Positions 51,774 through 60,132 of a stretch of 64,000 nt of DNA are shown here, piece by piece. Under the pieces are notes generated by a model. That model did no database searches, was not told the DNA's origin, and saw nothing but the letters and a program-made list of their open reading frames with translations. Source of the stretch: Marivita sp. GX14005 (lineage in GTDB: Bacteria > Pseudomonadota > Alphaproteobacteria > Rhodobacterales > Rhodobacteraceae); assembly GCF_023370775.1 (NCBI RefSeq), contig NZ_JAMCCQ010000004.1, forward strand, positions 124,001-188,000, in the 5' to 3' direction. Every line of letters begins with the position of its first letter. Position 1 is the stretch's first letter. The translations under genes and the position numbers were made by a program.

Positions 51774-52214
51774 ATGATGACCCAGACGGCCACAACCCCG
51801 AAAAAGCGCAGCACGCGCCGCCCCAAGATCGTCATCAATGCAGACGATCTCGACCATATCGAGGCGCTGGCGAACGGCGCGATGGAGCGTCACCCCGAGC
51901 TTGCCGACCGCCTGCTCGACGAGATCGGCCGCGCGCGCATCGTGCCGGCAAAGAAGATCCCCGGCAATGTCGTGCAGATGGGCAGCACCGTCACCTACAA
52001 GGACGACGCCACGGGGCAGGAACGGACGGTCACGCTCGTCTATCCCGAGGAGGCGGATATCGCCCGCGGGCGGATTTCGCTGATGACACCGATCGGCGTC
52101 GCCCTGCTGGGTCTTGCCGAAGGGGCCGCCTTCTACTGGGACACGCGCGGCAACCAGCGCCGGACGCTGACCGTGACGGCGGTGGAAGCTCCGCCCGCAG
52201 ACGGCGCGGCATGA
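51774..52214 (+). CDS. rnk: Rnk/GreA-type nucleoside diphosphate kinase regulator
   Basis: A 146-aa member of the GreA/Rnk family, which binds RNA polymerase through a C-terminal FKBP-like domain: GNVVQMGSTVTYKDDATGQERTVTLVYPEEADIARGRISLMTPIGVALLGLAEG. The N-terminal arm (IVINADDLDHIEALANGAMERHPELADRLLDEIGRARIVP) is short, as in Rnk and not GreA. A Lys/Arg-rich stretch (KKRSTRRPK) precedes it. ATG 51774 or the adjacent ATG at 51777 may start translation; AAGGAAG is upstream. The zinc-ribbon gene follows 3 nt after the stop. Confidence 0.88.
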   Translation: MMTQTATTPKKRSTRRPKIVINADDLDHIEALANGAMERHPELADRLLDEIGRARIVPAKKIPGNVVQMGSTVTYKDDATGQERTVTLVYPEEADIARGRISLMTPIGVALLGLAEGAAFYWDTRGNQRRTLTVTAVEAPPADGAA

Positions 52215-52217
52215 GCC

Positions 52218-52418
52218 ATGCGGCTCGATCCTGTTCGCAAGACCTGCGGCAACTGCAATGAAACCCTGCCCCGCGCCGCGCGGGGCCGCTGCCCGGTCTG
52301 TCTCGCGCCGATCTCGCAAGGCGCGGTTGCCCACGCGCTTTGCGCCGCGTGCAAGATGCCCGTTCCGCGTGCCCATGCGGGACAATGCCCGTCCTGCGCG
52401 GCACCGATCGTCGATTAG
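52218..52418 (+). CDS. Small zinc-ribbon protein with four CxxC motifs
   Basis: A 66-aa protein with two double-CxxC knuckles: CGNC (10-13) with CPVC (25-28), and CAAC (42-45) with CPSC (57-60). The spacing repeats almost exactly, suggesting an internal duplication of a rubredoxin-like zinc ribbon, each binding one zinc. No family name is certain. It begins 3 nt after the rnk stop and is probably translationally coupled, since its own ribosome site is poor. A role with RNA polymerase alongside Rnk is possible but only by proximity. Confidence 0.7.
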   Translation: MRLDPVRKTCGNCNETLPRAARGRCPVCLAPISQGAVAHALCAACKMPVPRAHAGQCPSCAAPIVD

Positions 52419-52424
52419 GCGGGC

Positions 52425-52826
52425 TCAGAACGGGTTTTCGATGGCAACGCCCGTGGGCGCGAAATCATCGACATTCCCGGTGACGACCGTGGCCGCGTGA
52501 CGCAAGGCGCTTGCCGCGATCATCAGATCCGCGCCGTTATGCCCGATTCGCGCCGAAAGCGCGCCCCAGATCCGCGCATCCTCGGCCTCGAAAGGCAGTA
52601 GCCGGTCAGAGAAAAGCAGCACCGTGCGATCCAGCCAGGCGCGCAGGTCACGCGCGAACTCGGGGTTGCGCGGCTCCTGCCGTCGTATGCCGCGCTCGAT
52701 CTCGCCGATGGTGATGACACTGAGGAAAAGCTCCCCTTCGGGCCGGGCGCGCAGCCAGGATGCAACCTGCGGAGCCCTGTCAGCGCGGCGCACGGCGGAA
52801 ATCACGTTCGTGTCGAGCAGATACAT
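52425..52826 (-). CDS. PIN-domain toxin, VapC/FitB type
   Basis: A 133-aa PIN-fold ribonuclease. The acidic catalytic residues are in place: Asp5 in MYLLDTNVIS, Glu in SVITIGEIERGI, Asp100 in NGADLMIAASALRH and the distal Asp in VTGNVDDFAPTGV. Toxins of this family cleave tRNA or rRNA to halt growth. The ATG at 52826 overlaps the antitoxin stop as TGATG, the usual coupling. An open frame extending upstream is a shadow of the antitoxin gene. It is convergent with the zinc-ribbon gene. Confidence 0.92.
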   Translation of the reverse strand: MYLLDTNVISAVRRADRAPQVASWLRARPEGELFLSVITIGEIERGIRRQEPRNPEFARDLRAWLDRTVLLFSDRLLPFEAEDARIWGALSARIGHNGADLMIAASALRHAATVVTGNVDDFAPTGVAIENPF

Positions 52827-53068
52827 CAGAACTGCACGTCGCGCGGCGCAGCCTCCGCCCGTTCGATATCGCCGCCCGGAAAGGCGAGCAGATGCTCGGC
52901 GAAACTCTCGCGCGTCTCCACCGCCCCGGCCAGAAGCCTGCGGTATTCCTCCGTCGACAGAACGACGACCGCAGGACGCCCCCGGCGCGTGACCTCCTGC
53001 GGCGTGCCCGCAAGCGCGGCGTCCACCACCGCGCTGAACCTGTTTTTCGCGTCCTGAACCGTCCACAT
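52826..53068 (-). CDS. Phd/YefM-family antitoxin
   Basis: An 80-aa antitoxin. The N-terminal DNA-binding part MWTVQDAKNRFSAVVDAALAGTPQEVTRRGRPAVVVLSTEEYRRLL is the Phd/YefM fold. The C-terminal part (VETRESFAEHLLAFPGGDIERAE) should wrap the PIN toxin. AGGAGG lies at proper distance before ATG 53068. It is first in the two-gene operon and presumably represses it at the dyad just upstream. Confidence 0.92.
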   Translation of the reverse strand: MWTVQDAKNRFSAVVDAALAGTPQEVTRRGRPAVVVLSTEEYRRLLAGAVETRESFAEHLLAFPGGDIERAEAAPRDVQF

Positions 53069-53090
53069 ATCGGCCTCCTGAACTGGCTAG

Positions 53091-53106
53091 ATAGCTGTCT
53101 AGCTAT
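53091..53106. promoter_or_regulatory. Toxin-antitoxin operator dyad
   Basis: ATAGCT (53091-53096) and AGCTAT (53101-53106) form a perfect 6-bp inverted repeat around GTCT, 22 bp before the antitoxin start. It lies in an AT-rich patch (CTAG occurs twice nearby) within GC-rich DNA, as expected for the autoregulated promoter of a Phd-type operon. Confidence 0.6.
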
Positions 53107-53149
53107 ATAGGAGCGGCCGGCCCCCTGTCAACGGCCTGCCGCCGCTGCC

Positions 53150-53299
53150 TCAGGCGATCCAGAGGCGAAGGATATAGGCCACAGCGCCGACCGCCGCCAC
53201 GCCGCCGAGCCAGAGCAGGACGAACCAGCCAAGACGGCGCAGCAGGCTGCCGGGCGCAGGGCGGCGATCTGCGGGCCGGTTCGGGATGGGGCGCGGCAT
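53150..53299 (-). CDS. DUF2474 small membrane subunit of the bd-type oxidase
   Basis: A 49-aa single-helix protein: a basic N-terminus (MPRPIPNRPADRRPAP) followed by a hydrophobic segment LGWFVLLWLGGVAAVGAVAYILRLW. This matches DUF2474 proteins, which follow cydAB of cyanide-insensitive oxidases and occupy the place of CydX in E. coli. Its ATG overlaps the cydB stop as TGATG. A longer frame starting at 53344 lies inside cydB and is unlikely. Confidence 0.85.
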   Translation of the reverse strand: MPRPIPNRPADRRPAPGSLLRRLGWFVLLWLGGVAAVGAVAYILRLWIA

Positions 53300-54330
53300 C
53301 AGTGATACCCGGCTTCGGGATCGACCTTGCCGCGGAACACCCAATAGGCATAGGCGGTATAGGCGAGGATGATCGGGATGAGGATACCCGCGCCCACCAG
53401 CATGAAGATCTGCGCGCGGCGCGGTGCGGCGGCCTCATAGATCGTTACCTCGGTCGGCACGATATAGGGGAACATCGACACGCCCAGCCCCACGAAACAC
53501 AGCCCGAACATGCCGAGCGCGAGGATGAAGGGCCAGTAATCGTGCCGGTGAACATGCAACGCGCGGAACATCATCGCGGCGAGCGCGAGCACCGCGAGGC
53601 CCACAAGCACCGCAAGCCCGATCCGCCAGCCGCCGAACCAGCGGCTGTAATAGCCGTCCTGCAGGAACGGCGTCCACAGGCTGACGAGGCCGATGAAGGC
53701 GACGGTCGCGATGCCCAGCACCCATGCCCGGCGGCGCATCCGGTCTTGCAGATCGCCGGTGGTCTTCATCACCAGCCACGTCGCGCCGAGCAGCATGTAG
53801 CCGACCATCACCGCGACCCCGACGGTGAGCGAGAACGGCGTCAGCCAGTCCCACCAGCCGCCCGCATAGGCGCGCGCGGCCTTGTCGATCTCGATGCCCT
53901 GCAACAGCGCGCCAAGCGCGATCCCCTGGCTGAGCGCGGCCACACCCGACCCGCCGATGAAGGCGATGTCCCAGATCCAGCGGCGGCGCTCGGTGCGCCA
54001 ACGGAACTCGAAGGCGACGCCGCGAAAGATCAGCGCCAGCAGCATGGCGATGATCGGCGCATAGATCGCCGGCAGGATCAGCGCATAGGCCAGCGGAAAG
54101 GCCGCGAAAAGGCCGCCGCCGCCCAGCACCAGCCATGTCTCGTTGCCGTCCCAGACGGGGGCGACCGAATTCATCATCACATCCCGGTCGCCGCGCTTGC
54201 GCTCTGCGGCAAACAGCATCCCCAGCCCGAGGTCGAACCCGTCGAGGATGACATAGACCAGCACCGCGAAGGCGATCAGGAACGCCCAGATGAAAGTCAG
54301 ATCGAAGGAAAATCCGTCAACGAGCGGCAT
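53299..54330 (-). CDS. cydB: Cytochrome bd-type (cyanide-insensitive) oxidase subunit II
   Basis: A 343-aa membrane subunit with eight or nine helices. Typical segments are FLIAFAVLVYVILDGFDLGLGMLF, VMMNSVAPVWDGNETWLVLGGGGLFAAFPLAYA and LALIFRGVAFEFRWR. It forms the quinol oxidase with CydA and the DUF2474 peptide. Only 3 nt separate it from the cydA stop. The DUF2474 partner and CydA Q-loop suggest the CIO class (also called cioB). Confidence 0.95.
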   Translation of the reverse strand: MPLVDGFSFDLTFIWAFLIAFAVLVYVILDGFDLGLGMLFAAERKRGDRDVMMNSVAPVWDGNETWLVLGGGGLFAAFPLAYALILPAIYAPIIAMLLALIFRGVAFEFRWRTERRRWIWDIAFIGGSGVAALSQGIALGALLQGIEIDKAARAYAGGWWDWLTPFSLTVGVAVMVGYMLLGATWLVMKTTGDLQDRMRRRAWVLGIATVAFIGLVSLWTPFLQDGYYSRWFGGWRIGLAVLVGLAVLALAAMMFRALHVHRHDYWPFILALGMFGLCFVGLGVSMFPYIVPTEVTIYEAAAPRRAQIFMLVGAGILIPIILAYTAYAYWVFRGKVDPEAGYH

Positions 54331-54333
54331 CTG

Positions 54334-55782
54334 TCATTCTCCCGGTTGCATGTCTTCGGGGCGGCGCGTCGCGTGCTCCGGTGCGGGGGTGATGCCCGCC
54401 GTCCGGATCGGCCCGTCGCTGACATCCTTGAGCCGCGGCTCGTCGAAGACCGGCGGGCGGTTCATCAGGCGCAGGATGTAATAGGTGCCGGCCCCGAAAA
54501 CGGCGAAATAGATCACCACGAACGCCACCAGCGATGCGCCCACCGCCGGGGCGGCCAGCGGCGCGGCGCTGTCGGCCGTGCGCAGCATCCCATAGACAGT
54601 GTAGGGCTGGCGGCCCACCTCGGTCGTGACCCAGCCCGCCAGCACCGCGATCAACCCCGAAGGCGCCATGACAAGCGCCGCCCGGTGCAGCCACCGCGCC
54701 TCATGGAGCCGCCCCTTCCAACGCGCCCAGAGCGACCACAGCCCGATCCCCAACATCGCAAAGCCAAGCGCGACCATGATGCGGAAGGCCCAGAACACGA
54801 TCCCCACGGGCGGCTGATCCTCGTCGGGCACGGTGTCGAGCCCGTCGAGCGGCGCATCGAGATCGTGCTTGAGGATCAGCGAGCTGAGTTTCGGTATCCC
54901 CACCGCGTAATCGAGCGTCTGCGTCTCGTCATTGGGCAGCCCGAAGAGATAAAGCGGCGCGCCATCGGGGTGGCTCTCGTAATGGCCTTCCATCGCCATC
55001 ACCTTGACCGGCTGATGCTCCAGCGTGTTGAGCCCGTGCATGTCCCCGAGGAAGATCTGGACGGGCGCCACGATGGTCGCCATCCACATCGCCATCGAGA
55101 ACATCGTCTTCGTCGCGGCGCTGGCCTCTTCCCCGCGCCGCCGGCGCCGCAGCAGGTGAAAGGCCGCAACGCCGCCGACGATGAAGGCCGTGGTCAGATA
55201 GGCCGCCGTCACCGTATGAACGAGCCGGTAGGGGAAGGACGGGTTGAAGACGATCTGCCAGAAATCCTCGGGCAGGAACTGGCCCGTCTCCGGGTCGATC
55301 GAAAAGCCCACCGGCGTCTGCATCCAGCTGTTGACCGACAGGATCCAGAAGGCCGAAAAGAACGTCCCGAAGGCGACCGCCGCACAGGCGATCATGTGCA
55401 GCGTCGGGCCGACCTTGTCGCGCCCGAAGAGCATGATGCCGAGAAACCCCGCTTCGAGGAAGAAGGCGCTCAGCACCTCATAGGCCATCGGCGCGCCGAT
55501 CACCGGACCGGCCCTGTCCGAGAAGACCGACCAGTTGGTGCCGAACTGATACGACATCACGATCCCCGACACGACGCCCATCGCGAAGGCCAGTGCGAAG
55601 ATTTTCACCCAGTAGCGGAACAGATCGAGATATTTGCGATCCTTGGTCCAGAGCCACAGCCCGTTGAGCACCGCCAGATAGCTTGCCAGCCCGATGGTGA
55701 AAGCCGGAAAGAGAAAGTGAAAGCTGACGGTGAACGCGAACTGGATGCGGGCAAGAAGAACAGCGTCGAAAGATCCAAGCAT
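54334..55782 (-). CDS. cydA: Cytochrome bd-type (cyanide-insensitive) oxidase subunit I
   Basis: A 482-aa quinol oxidase subunit that binds hemes b558, b595 and d and reduces oxygen to water without pumping protons. Conserved parts include LLARIQFAFTVSFHFLFPAFTIGLASY with an axial His, the segment GVVSGIVMSYQFGTNW, EVLSAFFLEAGFLGIMLFG and APVQIFLGDMHG. The Q-loop is short, as in the CIO subfamily and not E. coli CydA (about 522 aa). No cydDC assembly transporter is in the window. It is first in a three-gene operon. Confidence 0.95.
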   Translation of the reverse strand: MLGSFDAVLLARIQFAFTVSFHFLFPAFTIGLASYLAVLNGLWLWTKDRKYLDLFRYWVKIFALAFAMGVVSGIVMSYQFGTNWSVFSDRAGPVIGAPMAYEVLSAFFLEAGFLGIMLFGRDKVGPTLHMIACAAVAFGTFFSAFWILSVNSWMQTPVGFSIDPETGQFLPEDFWQIVFNPSFPYRLVHTVTAAYLTTAFIVGGVAAFHLLRRRRRGEEASAATKTMFSMAMWMATIVAPVQIFLGDMHGLNTLEHQPVKVMAMEGHYESHPDGAPLYLFGLPNDETQTLDYAVGIPKLSSLILKHDLDAPLDGLDTVPDEDQPPVGIVFWAFRIMVALGFAMLGIGLWSLWARWKGRLHEARWLHRAALVMAPSGLIAVLAGWVTTEVGRQPYTVYGMLRTADSAAPLAAPAVGASLVAFVVIYFAVFGAGTYYILRLMNRPPVFDEPRLKDVSDGPIRTAGITPAPEHATRRPEDMQPGE

Positions 55783-56176
55783 GGGTTGCCTTTCCGTTTA
55801 TCGCCAGCGGCCGCGCCGCCTGCCGCGATGCGCTCGGCACCGCCGCACTCGGCCAGTCTCCGCGCCGGCGTCCTGTTTGCAGACAGATAACGACGACCGC
55901 CGGCATTTCAACGCGCGCCGCCTCTCCTGCCCCGCCGCATGACCGGACGCCGGGGCCGATCGTCCGCATACCACCGCCAAAACCGGCGGCCCCGCCCGCA
56001 CCCGGCCGGTAAAAAGGACCGCTACGGCCGCGATCCCCGGCGCGGGAAATAGGCAATGCCGTCAATGCCATGCGCAAGACGCGCCGCCGAAACCCCTCTG
56101 GCCCCAGCCCCGGCCTCACCCCGGCGCACGGCTCCCCGCCCGCCCTGCGACAGAAACCCGCACCGCGGATTGGGCC
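55783..56176. other. Non-coding gap between cydA and the acyl-CoA synthetase gene
   Basis: These 394 bases hold no convincing gene; open frames here are shadows with arginine/proline-rich products. The right end follows the acyl-CoA ligase stop and the left end should contain the cydA promoter. I searched for an FNR/Anr-type TTGAT-N4-ATCAA site and did not see one. Confidence 0.6.
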
Positions 56177-57688
56177 TCAGCGCGGCTGAAACGTCTTGGC
56201 AAAGCGGTCGCGGAGCTGGTTTTTCTGCACCTTGCCCATCGTATTGCGCGGCAGCGCGTCCAGGAGCGCAATGTGCCGCGGGCGTTTGAACCCGGCCAGC
56301 TCGCGCTTTGCCGCGGCCTCCAACGCAGCTGGATCGAGCGTTGCTCCGGCCTCCGGCACCAGAACGGCGATCACGCTCTCGCCCAGATCGGGATGCGGCG
56401 CGCCGATCACGGCGCTTTCCTTCACGCCGGGCAACGTATCGAGGAACAACTCGATTTCCTTGGGATAGACGTTGAACCCGCCCGAGATGATGAGATCCTT
56501 GCCGCGCCCGACGATGTGCACGTAGCCATCCGCATCGATCCGCGCCAGATCGCCAGTGATGAAGAACCCGTCCTCGCGCAGCTCTTCGCGGGTTTTCTCG
56601 GGCATGTTCCAATAGCCCTCGAACACGTTCGGCCCGCGCACCCAAAGCACGCCGATCTCGCCTTGCGGCAGGTCCGCGCCGGTGTCCGGGTCGCAGACCT
56701 TGACCTCGATGCCGGGCAGCGCAAACCCGACCGTGCCTGCGCGGCGCTCCCCGTCATAGGGGTTCGAGGTGTTCATCGAGGTTTCGGTCATGCCATAGCG
56801 TTCAAGGATGCGATGTCCGGTGCGCGCCTCGAACTGGCGATGCGTTTCGGCAAGAAGCGGCGCGGAGCCCGAGATGAAGAGCCGCATATGCGCCGCGCTG
56901 CCGGACCCGAAGCGCGGATCGTCCAGAAGCCGGGTGTAAAAGGTCGGCACGCCCATCATCGTTGTCGCGTCCGGCAAGCGCGCAAGCACCGTGTCCGGAT
57001 CGAATTTCGGCAGGAAGATCATTGCTCCGCCAGCCAGCAGCATCACGTTGGTTGCCACGAACAGCCCGTGGCTGTGGAAGATCGGCAGCGCGTGCAACAG
57101 CACATCGTCACTGGTGAACCGCCACGCCGCTACCAACGCTTCGGCATTCGACAGCAGGTTCTTTTGCGTCAGCATCGCGCCCTTGGATCGGCCCGTCGTG
57201 CCGGAGGTATAGAGCAGCGCGGCCAGATCGTTATCGGCGCGCGGCACCGGGGCGAACGCGGCGCCCTGGCCGCTGGCCAGATCGCGGAACGATCCCGCGC
57301 CGTCCGGCCCGAGCGTCTCGACCCGGATGTCCTGCGCGATCTCGCGCAGCACGTCCGCCTCGCCCGGATCGCAAACCAATAACGCCGCCCCGCTATCGGC
57401 GATGAAATACTCCAGCTCGCGCGGCGTATAGGCGGTGTTGAGCGGCAGGAAGACCGCCCCCGCCCTGATGCAGGCCGCATAGAGCATCAGCGCCTGCGGT
57501 GATTTCTGCACATGCACTGCCACCCGGTCGCCCGGACCCACCCCGAGCGCGCCAAGCGCATTCGCCATCCGCGCGGCCTCTTGCAAAAACGTGTCATGGG
57601 AGATCGTGCCGCCCCCTTGCAGATAGAGGAACGGCGTGGGCCGGCCCTCATGCGGGGCGAAAAGAGCGTCATGGAGCGGGTTGGTCAT
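56177..57688 (-). CDS. matB: Malonyl-CoA synthetase-like AMP-forming acyl-CoA ligase (MatB)
   Basis: A 503-aa ANL-family ligase that activates a short (di)carboxylate with ATP and CoA. The A3 P-loop LLYTSGTTGRSKGAML (near residue 158), A5 YGMTETSMNTSNPY, A7 FFITGDLARIDADGYVHIVGR, and the C-terminal catalytic Lys in TMGKVQKNQLRD are all present. Length and the MTET-MNTSNP motif agree with malonyl-CoA synthetases. In known mat operons a malonyl-CoA decarboxylase (matA) accompanies it, but none is here, so another acid (for example oxalate or methylmalonate) remains possible. It is last in the operon from 62.3 kb. ATG 57688 was chosen; a GTG at 57715 lacks a ribosome site. Confidence 0.85.
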   Translation of the reverse strand: MTNPLHDALFAPHEGRPTPFLYLQGGGTISHDTFLQEAARMANALGALGVGPGDRVAVHVQKSPQALMLYAACIRAGAVFLPLNTAYTPRELEYFIADSGAALLVCDPGEADVLREIAQDIRVETLGPDGAGSFRDLASGQGAAFAPVPRADNDLAALLYTSGTTGRSKGAMLTQKNLLSNAEALVAAWRFTSDDVLLHALPIFHSHGLFVATNVMLLAGGAMIFLPKFDPDTVLARLPDATTMMGVPTFYTRLLDDPRFGSGSAAHMRLFISGSAPLLAETHRQFEARTGHRILERYGMTETSMNTSNPYDGERRAGTVGFALPGIEVKVCDPDTGADLPQGEIGVLWVRGPNVFEGYWNMPEKTREELREDGFFITGDLARIDADGYVHIVGRGKDLIISGGFNVYPKEIELFLDTLPGVKESAVIGAPHPDLGESVIAVLVPEAGATLDPAALEAAAKRELAGFKRPRHIALLDALPRNTMGKVQKNQLRDRFAKTFQPR

Positions 57689-57734
57689 ATGTTTGAAATT
57701 CCTGAACCTGGACACAGAAATAGGCGGGGCGGCC

Positions 57735-58154
57735 TCACCCGGTTTCCGCGGTCAGCCCCTGCGCCTCGATCACGGCGACGGCACAGGTTTCGTCATTGTC
57801 GGAACTGTCGCCGGTGATGCCGATCGCGCCGATCAGCACGCCGTCGCGCCGGATCAGAACGCCGCCGGGCACCGGCACCAGCGCGCCGCCGCTCAGCGCG
57901 TTCATCGCGCTGATGAAATAGGGCTGTTCCTGCGCGCGGTTGAACAGAGCGCGCGATCCGAGCCCCATCGCGACCGCGCCCTTGGCCTTGCCCTGCGCGA
58001 TCTCGGCGCGAAGGTTGCTCGTTCCGTCCTCGCGTTGCAGCGCGACGAGATGCCCACCGGCATCGATCACCGCGATGGTCAGGGGCTTGAGATCATACGC
58101 CCGGCGATAATCGAGCGCGGCGGAGATCAGGGCATTGGCAAGATCGAGGTTCAT
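57735..58154 (-). CDS. GlcG/HbpS-family protein (DUF336)
   Basis: A 139-aa protein of the GlcG/HbpS family. Typical segments are LKPLTIAVIDAGGHLVALQREDGTSNLRAEIAQGKAKGAVAMG and the glycine-rich VPVPGGVLIRRDGVLIGAIGITGDSSDNDETCAVAVIEA. Members sit in glycolate or other hydroxyacid operons, and HbpS binds heme and senses redox stress; catalysis is not established. No signal peptide is present, so this copy is cytoplasmic. It lies between the TRAP permease and matB, supporting a link to glycolate-type substrates. Confidence 0.9.
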   Translation of the reverse strand: MNLDLANALISAALDYRRAYDLKPLTIAVIDAGGHLVALQREDGTSNLRAEIAQGKAKGAVAMGLGSRALFNRAQEQPYFISAMNALSGGALVPVPGGVLIRRDGVLIGAIGITGDSSDNDETCAVAVIEAQGLTAETG

Positions 58155-58211
58155 ACGCGGTCTCTTTCCGAATGGGTTGCCCCGTCAGCATAGCGACAGC
58201 GGCCCCGGTTC

Positions 58212-59492
58212 CTAGCCGTAGAAGTAATCCACCAGAAAGAGCGGGATCGCCGGGATGTAGGTGCACATCAAGAGCACCGTCAGCAGCACCGCGATAAAAT
58301 AAATATTCACCTTGGTCACATCCCAGATATTCGCCCGCGCCACCGCGCAAGCCGTAATGAGCACGCTTGCCACGGGCGGCGTTTGCTGTCCGATCGCAAG
58401 GTTGAGCGTCACCACCAGCCCAAAATGGATCGGATTGATCCCGACCGCGTCGATCAGCGGGATCACGATGGGCACGACGAGGATGATTGCTGCAGCAGAG
58501 TGCAGGAAAAACCCGATCACCAGGAAAAAGAAGTTCAGGATCAGCAGGATCAGCCATTTGTTCTCGGTGATGCTGAGGATCCCGGCGGCCAGCTCCTGCG
58601 GATATTGCGCGCGGGTCAGGAAGCCGCCCATAACGACCGACGCCGCCACCAACAGCATCACCACCGCCGTCTGCATCCCGCCATCCAGCATCGAACGTTG
58701 CAGGTGCTTAAGATCGACCTGACGATACCAGAGGCTGATCGCGATGGCGGCCAGCACGGCAAGCCCCGCCGCTTCGGTCGCGGTGACGTAGCCGCCGAAG
58801 ATGCCGCCCAGGATGATGACCGGCAGCGCAAAAGTGGGCAGCGCATCGACGAACGCTTTCCACAGCACGCGGCCGGAAAACGCATCCTCGCGCGGCAGGT
58901 CGTATTTGCGGGCGAAGTAATAGGCGACACCCATCAGCCCGGCCGCCCCGATCACGCCGGGAACGACACCCGCGACGAAGAGCTGCTCGACCGAGACATT
59001 GGCCGAGGTCGCATAGAGGATCATCGGGATCGACGGCGGGATGATGATGGCGAGCGAGGCCGAAGACGACGTGACCGCCGCCGACAAAGCGCCGGAATAG
59101 CCGCGCTTTTTCATCTGCGGGATCATCACCGACCCCATCGCCGCCACATCCGCCACGGCGGAGCCGGAGATCTCGGCAAAGAAGAGAGACACGCCGATAT
59201 TCACATGCGCCAGCCCGCCCCGGATGAACCCGATCAGCGCGGCAACGAAATTGATGAGCCGGTCGGTAATGCCGCCCGCGTTCATGATCGCGCCCGCCAG
59301 AACGAACATCGGGATCGCGATGAGCGAGAACTTTGTCGCGCCGCCATACATATCCAGCGCCACATTCACGAGCGATCCGGTCCCCTCGAGCACCAACAGC
59401 CCGCCGATGGCCGAGACGGCCAAGGCAACGCCGATGGGCACGTTCAGACAGATCATCGCCACCATCGCGATGAAGATACCCAGCATCAGCAT
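58212..59492 (-). CDS. TRAP transporter large permease (DctM type)
   Basis: A 426-aa polytopic permease. Typical stretches are FFAEISGSAVADVAAMGSVMIPQMKKRGYSGALSAAVTSSSASLAIIIPPSIPMILYATS and GYVTATEAAGLAVLAAIAISL. Its ATG at 59492 overlaps the small-permease stop as TGATG. An extended frame beyond that start is a shadow of dctQ. With DctP and DctQ it imports a carboxylate with sodium. The neighbours (acyl-CoA ligase, aminotransferase, FAD oxidase) suggest malonate or a 2-hydroxy acid. Confidence 0.92.
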   Translation of the reverse strand: MLMLGIFIAMVAMICLNVPIGVALAVSAIGGLLVLEGTGSLVNVALDMYGGATKFSLIAIPMFVLAGAIMNAGGITDRLINFVAALIGFIRGGLAHVNIGVSLFFAEISGSAVADVAAMGSVMIPQMKKRGYSGALSAAVTSSSASLAIIIPPSIPMILYATSANVSVEQLFVAGVVPGVIGAAGLMGVAYYFARKYDLPREDAFSGRVLWKAFVDALPTFALPVIILGGIFGGYVTATEAAGLAVLAAIAISLWYRQVDLKHLQRSMLDGGMQTAVVMLLVAASVVMGGFLTRAQYPQELAAGILSITENKWLILLILNFFFLVIGFFLHSAAAIILVVPIVIPLIDAVGINPIHFGLVVTLNLAIGQQTPPVASVLITACAVARANIWDVTKVNIYFIAVLLTVLLMCTYIPAIPLFLVDYFYG

Positions 59493-60034
59493 CAGGCGTT
59501 CCCCGCCTTTTTCATCTCGGTTTCCACTTCTTCCTCGATCTCGGCATGTTCGAGCGACACGCCGTAGGACGTCTTGCGCCAGTATTCGGGCAGGCTCAGC
59601 GCTTGGCAGATCAGAAACAGGATCGCGCCGATGGGAATGACCGACTGCGTAAAGCTGATCGGCACCCAGGTCAGCGACGTGAGCGACATGCCTCCCAGGA
59701 TCGACATGACGACGAACCCGGCCCAGGCCAGCAGGATGAAGAACCCGGCGGTGATCGCCTCCGCCAGCATCACCGCCCAAAGCCGCGCCGGCATCGGGAT
59801 GGCCAGCAGAACGCTGTCGAACCCGATATGACGCCGCCGGAGCGCGGCAAGCGCGGAGCCGTAATATGTGATCCAGGCCAGCAGGATCGCCGCAACCTCG
59901 TCATACCAGGCCAGGCTCGAACCGAGCAGGCGATAAATGACCGCAACGACCACGATGATCGTCAGGATCACCATCAGAAAGACCACGAAATATTCGAGCA
60001 CGATTTCGAACGTCTTGCGCAGTGAATGGAGCAT
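59492..60034 (-). CDS. TRAP transporter small permease (DctQ type)
   Basis: A 180-aa protein with four helices, for example EYFVVFLMVILTIIVVVAVIYRLLG, and the conserved WYDEVAAILLAWITYYGSALAALRRRHIGFDSVL. The C-terminal tail is acidic (AEIEEEVETEMKKA). ATG 60034 has GGGGAT upstream and gives a normal N-terminus; in-frame starts at 60085 or 60133 would add a charged stretch without a ribosome site. A hairpin precedes it. Confidence 0.88.
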   Translation of the reverse strand: MLHSLRKTFEIVLEYFVVFLMVILTIIVVVAVIYRLLGSSLAWYDEVAAILLAWITYYGSALAALRRRHIGFDSVLLAIPMPARLWAVMLAEAITAGFFILLAWAGFVVMSILGGMSLTSLTWVPISFTQSVIPIGAILFLICQALSLPEYWRKTSYGVSLEHAEIEEEVETEMKKAGNA

Positions 60035-60104
60035 TGCATATCCCCGCCGGGAGCCCGGCTCGGTGACGCGGAAAGACGACGTCATATGGGTTGTTCCGAA
60101 ACGA

Positions 60105-60128
60105 ACAAGGGGCCGGATCGGCCCTTGT
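60105..60128 (-). terminator. Hairpin between dctP and dctQ
   Basis: ACAAGGGGCCG (60105-60115) pairs with CGGCCCTTGT (60119-60128) over ten base pairs, with one bulged G and a GAT loop, starting 4 nt after the dctP stop. No long U-tract follows on the minus strand. It resembles the stems after tctC and siaP and likely protects the binding-protein message or partly terminates. Confidence 0.55.
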
Positions 60129-60132
60129 GCCA

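Noticed and set aside
53302-55890. 862-codon open frame on the plus strand opposite cydAB
   Set aside because: Its product is a His/Arg/Asp-rich, low-complexity sequence with no domain, and it lies antisense to two well-defined oxidase genes. Such long antisense frames are expected at this GC content.
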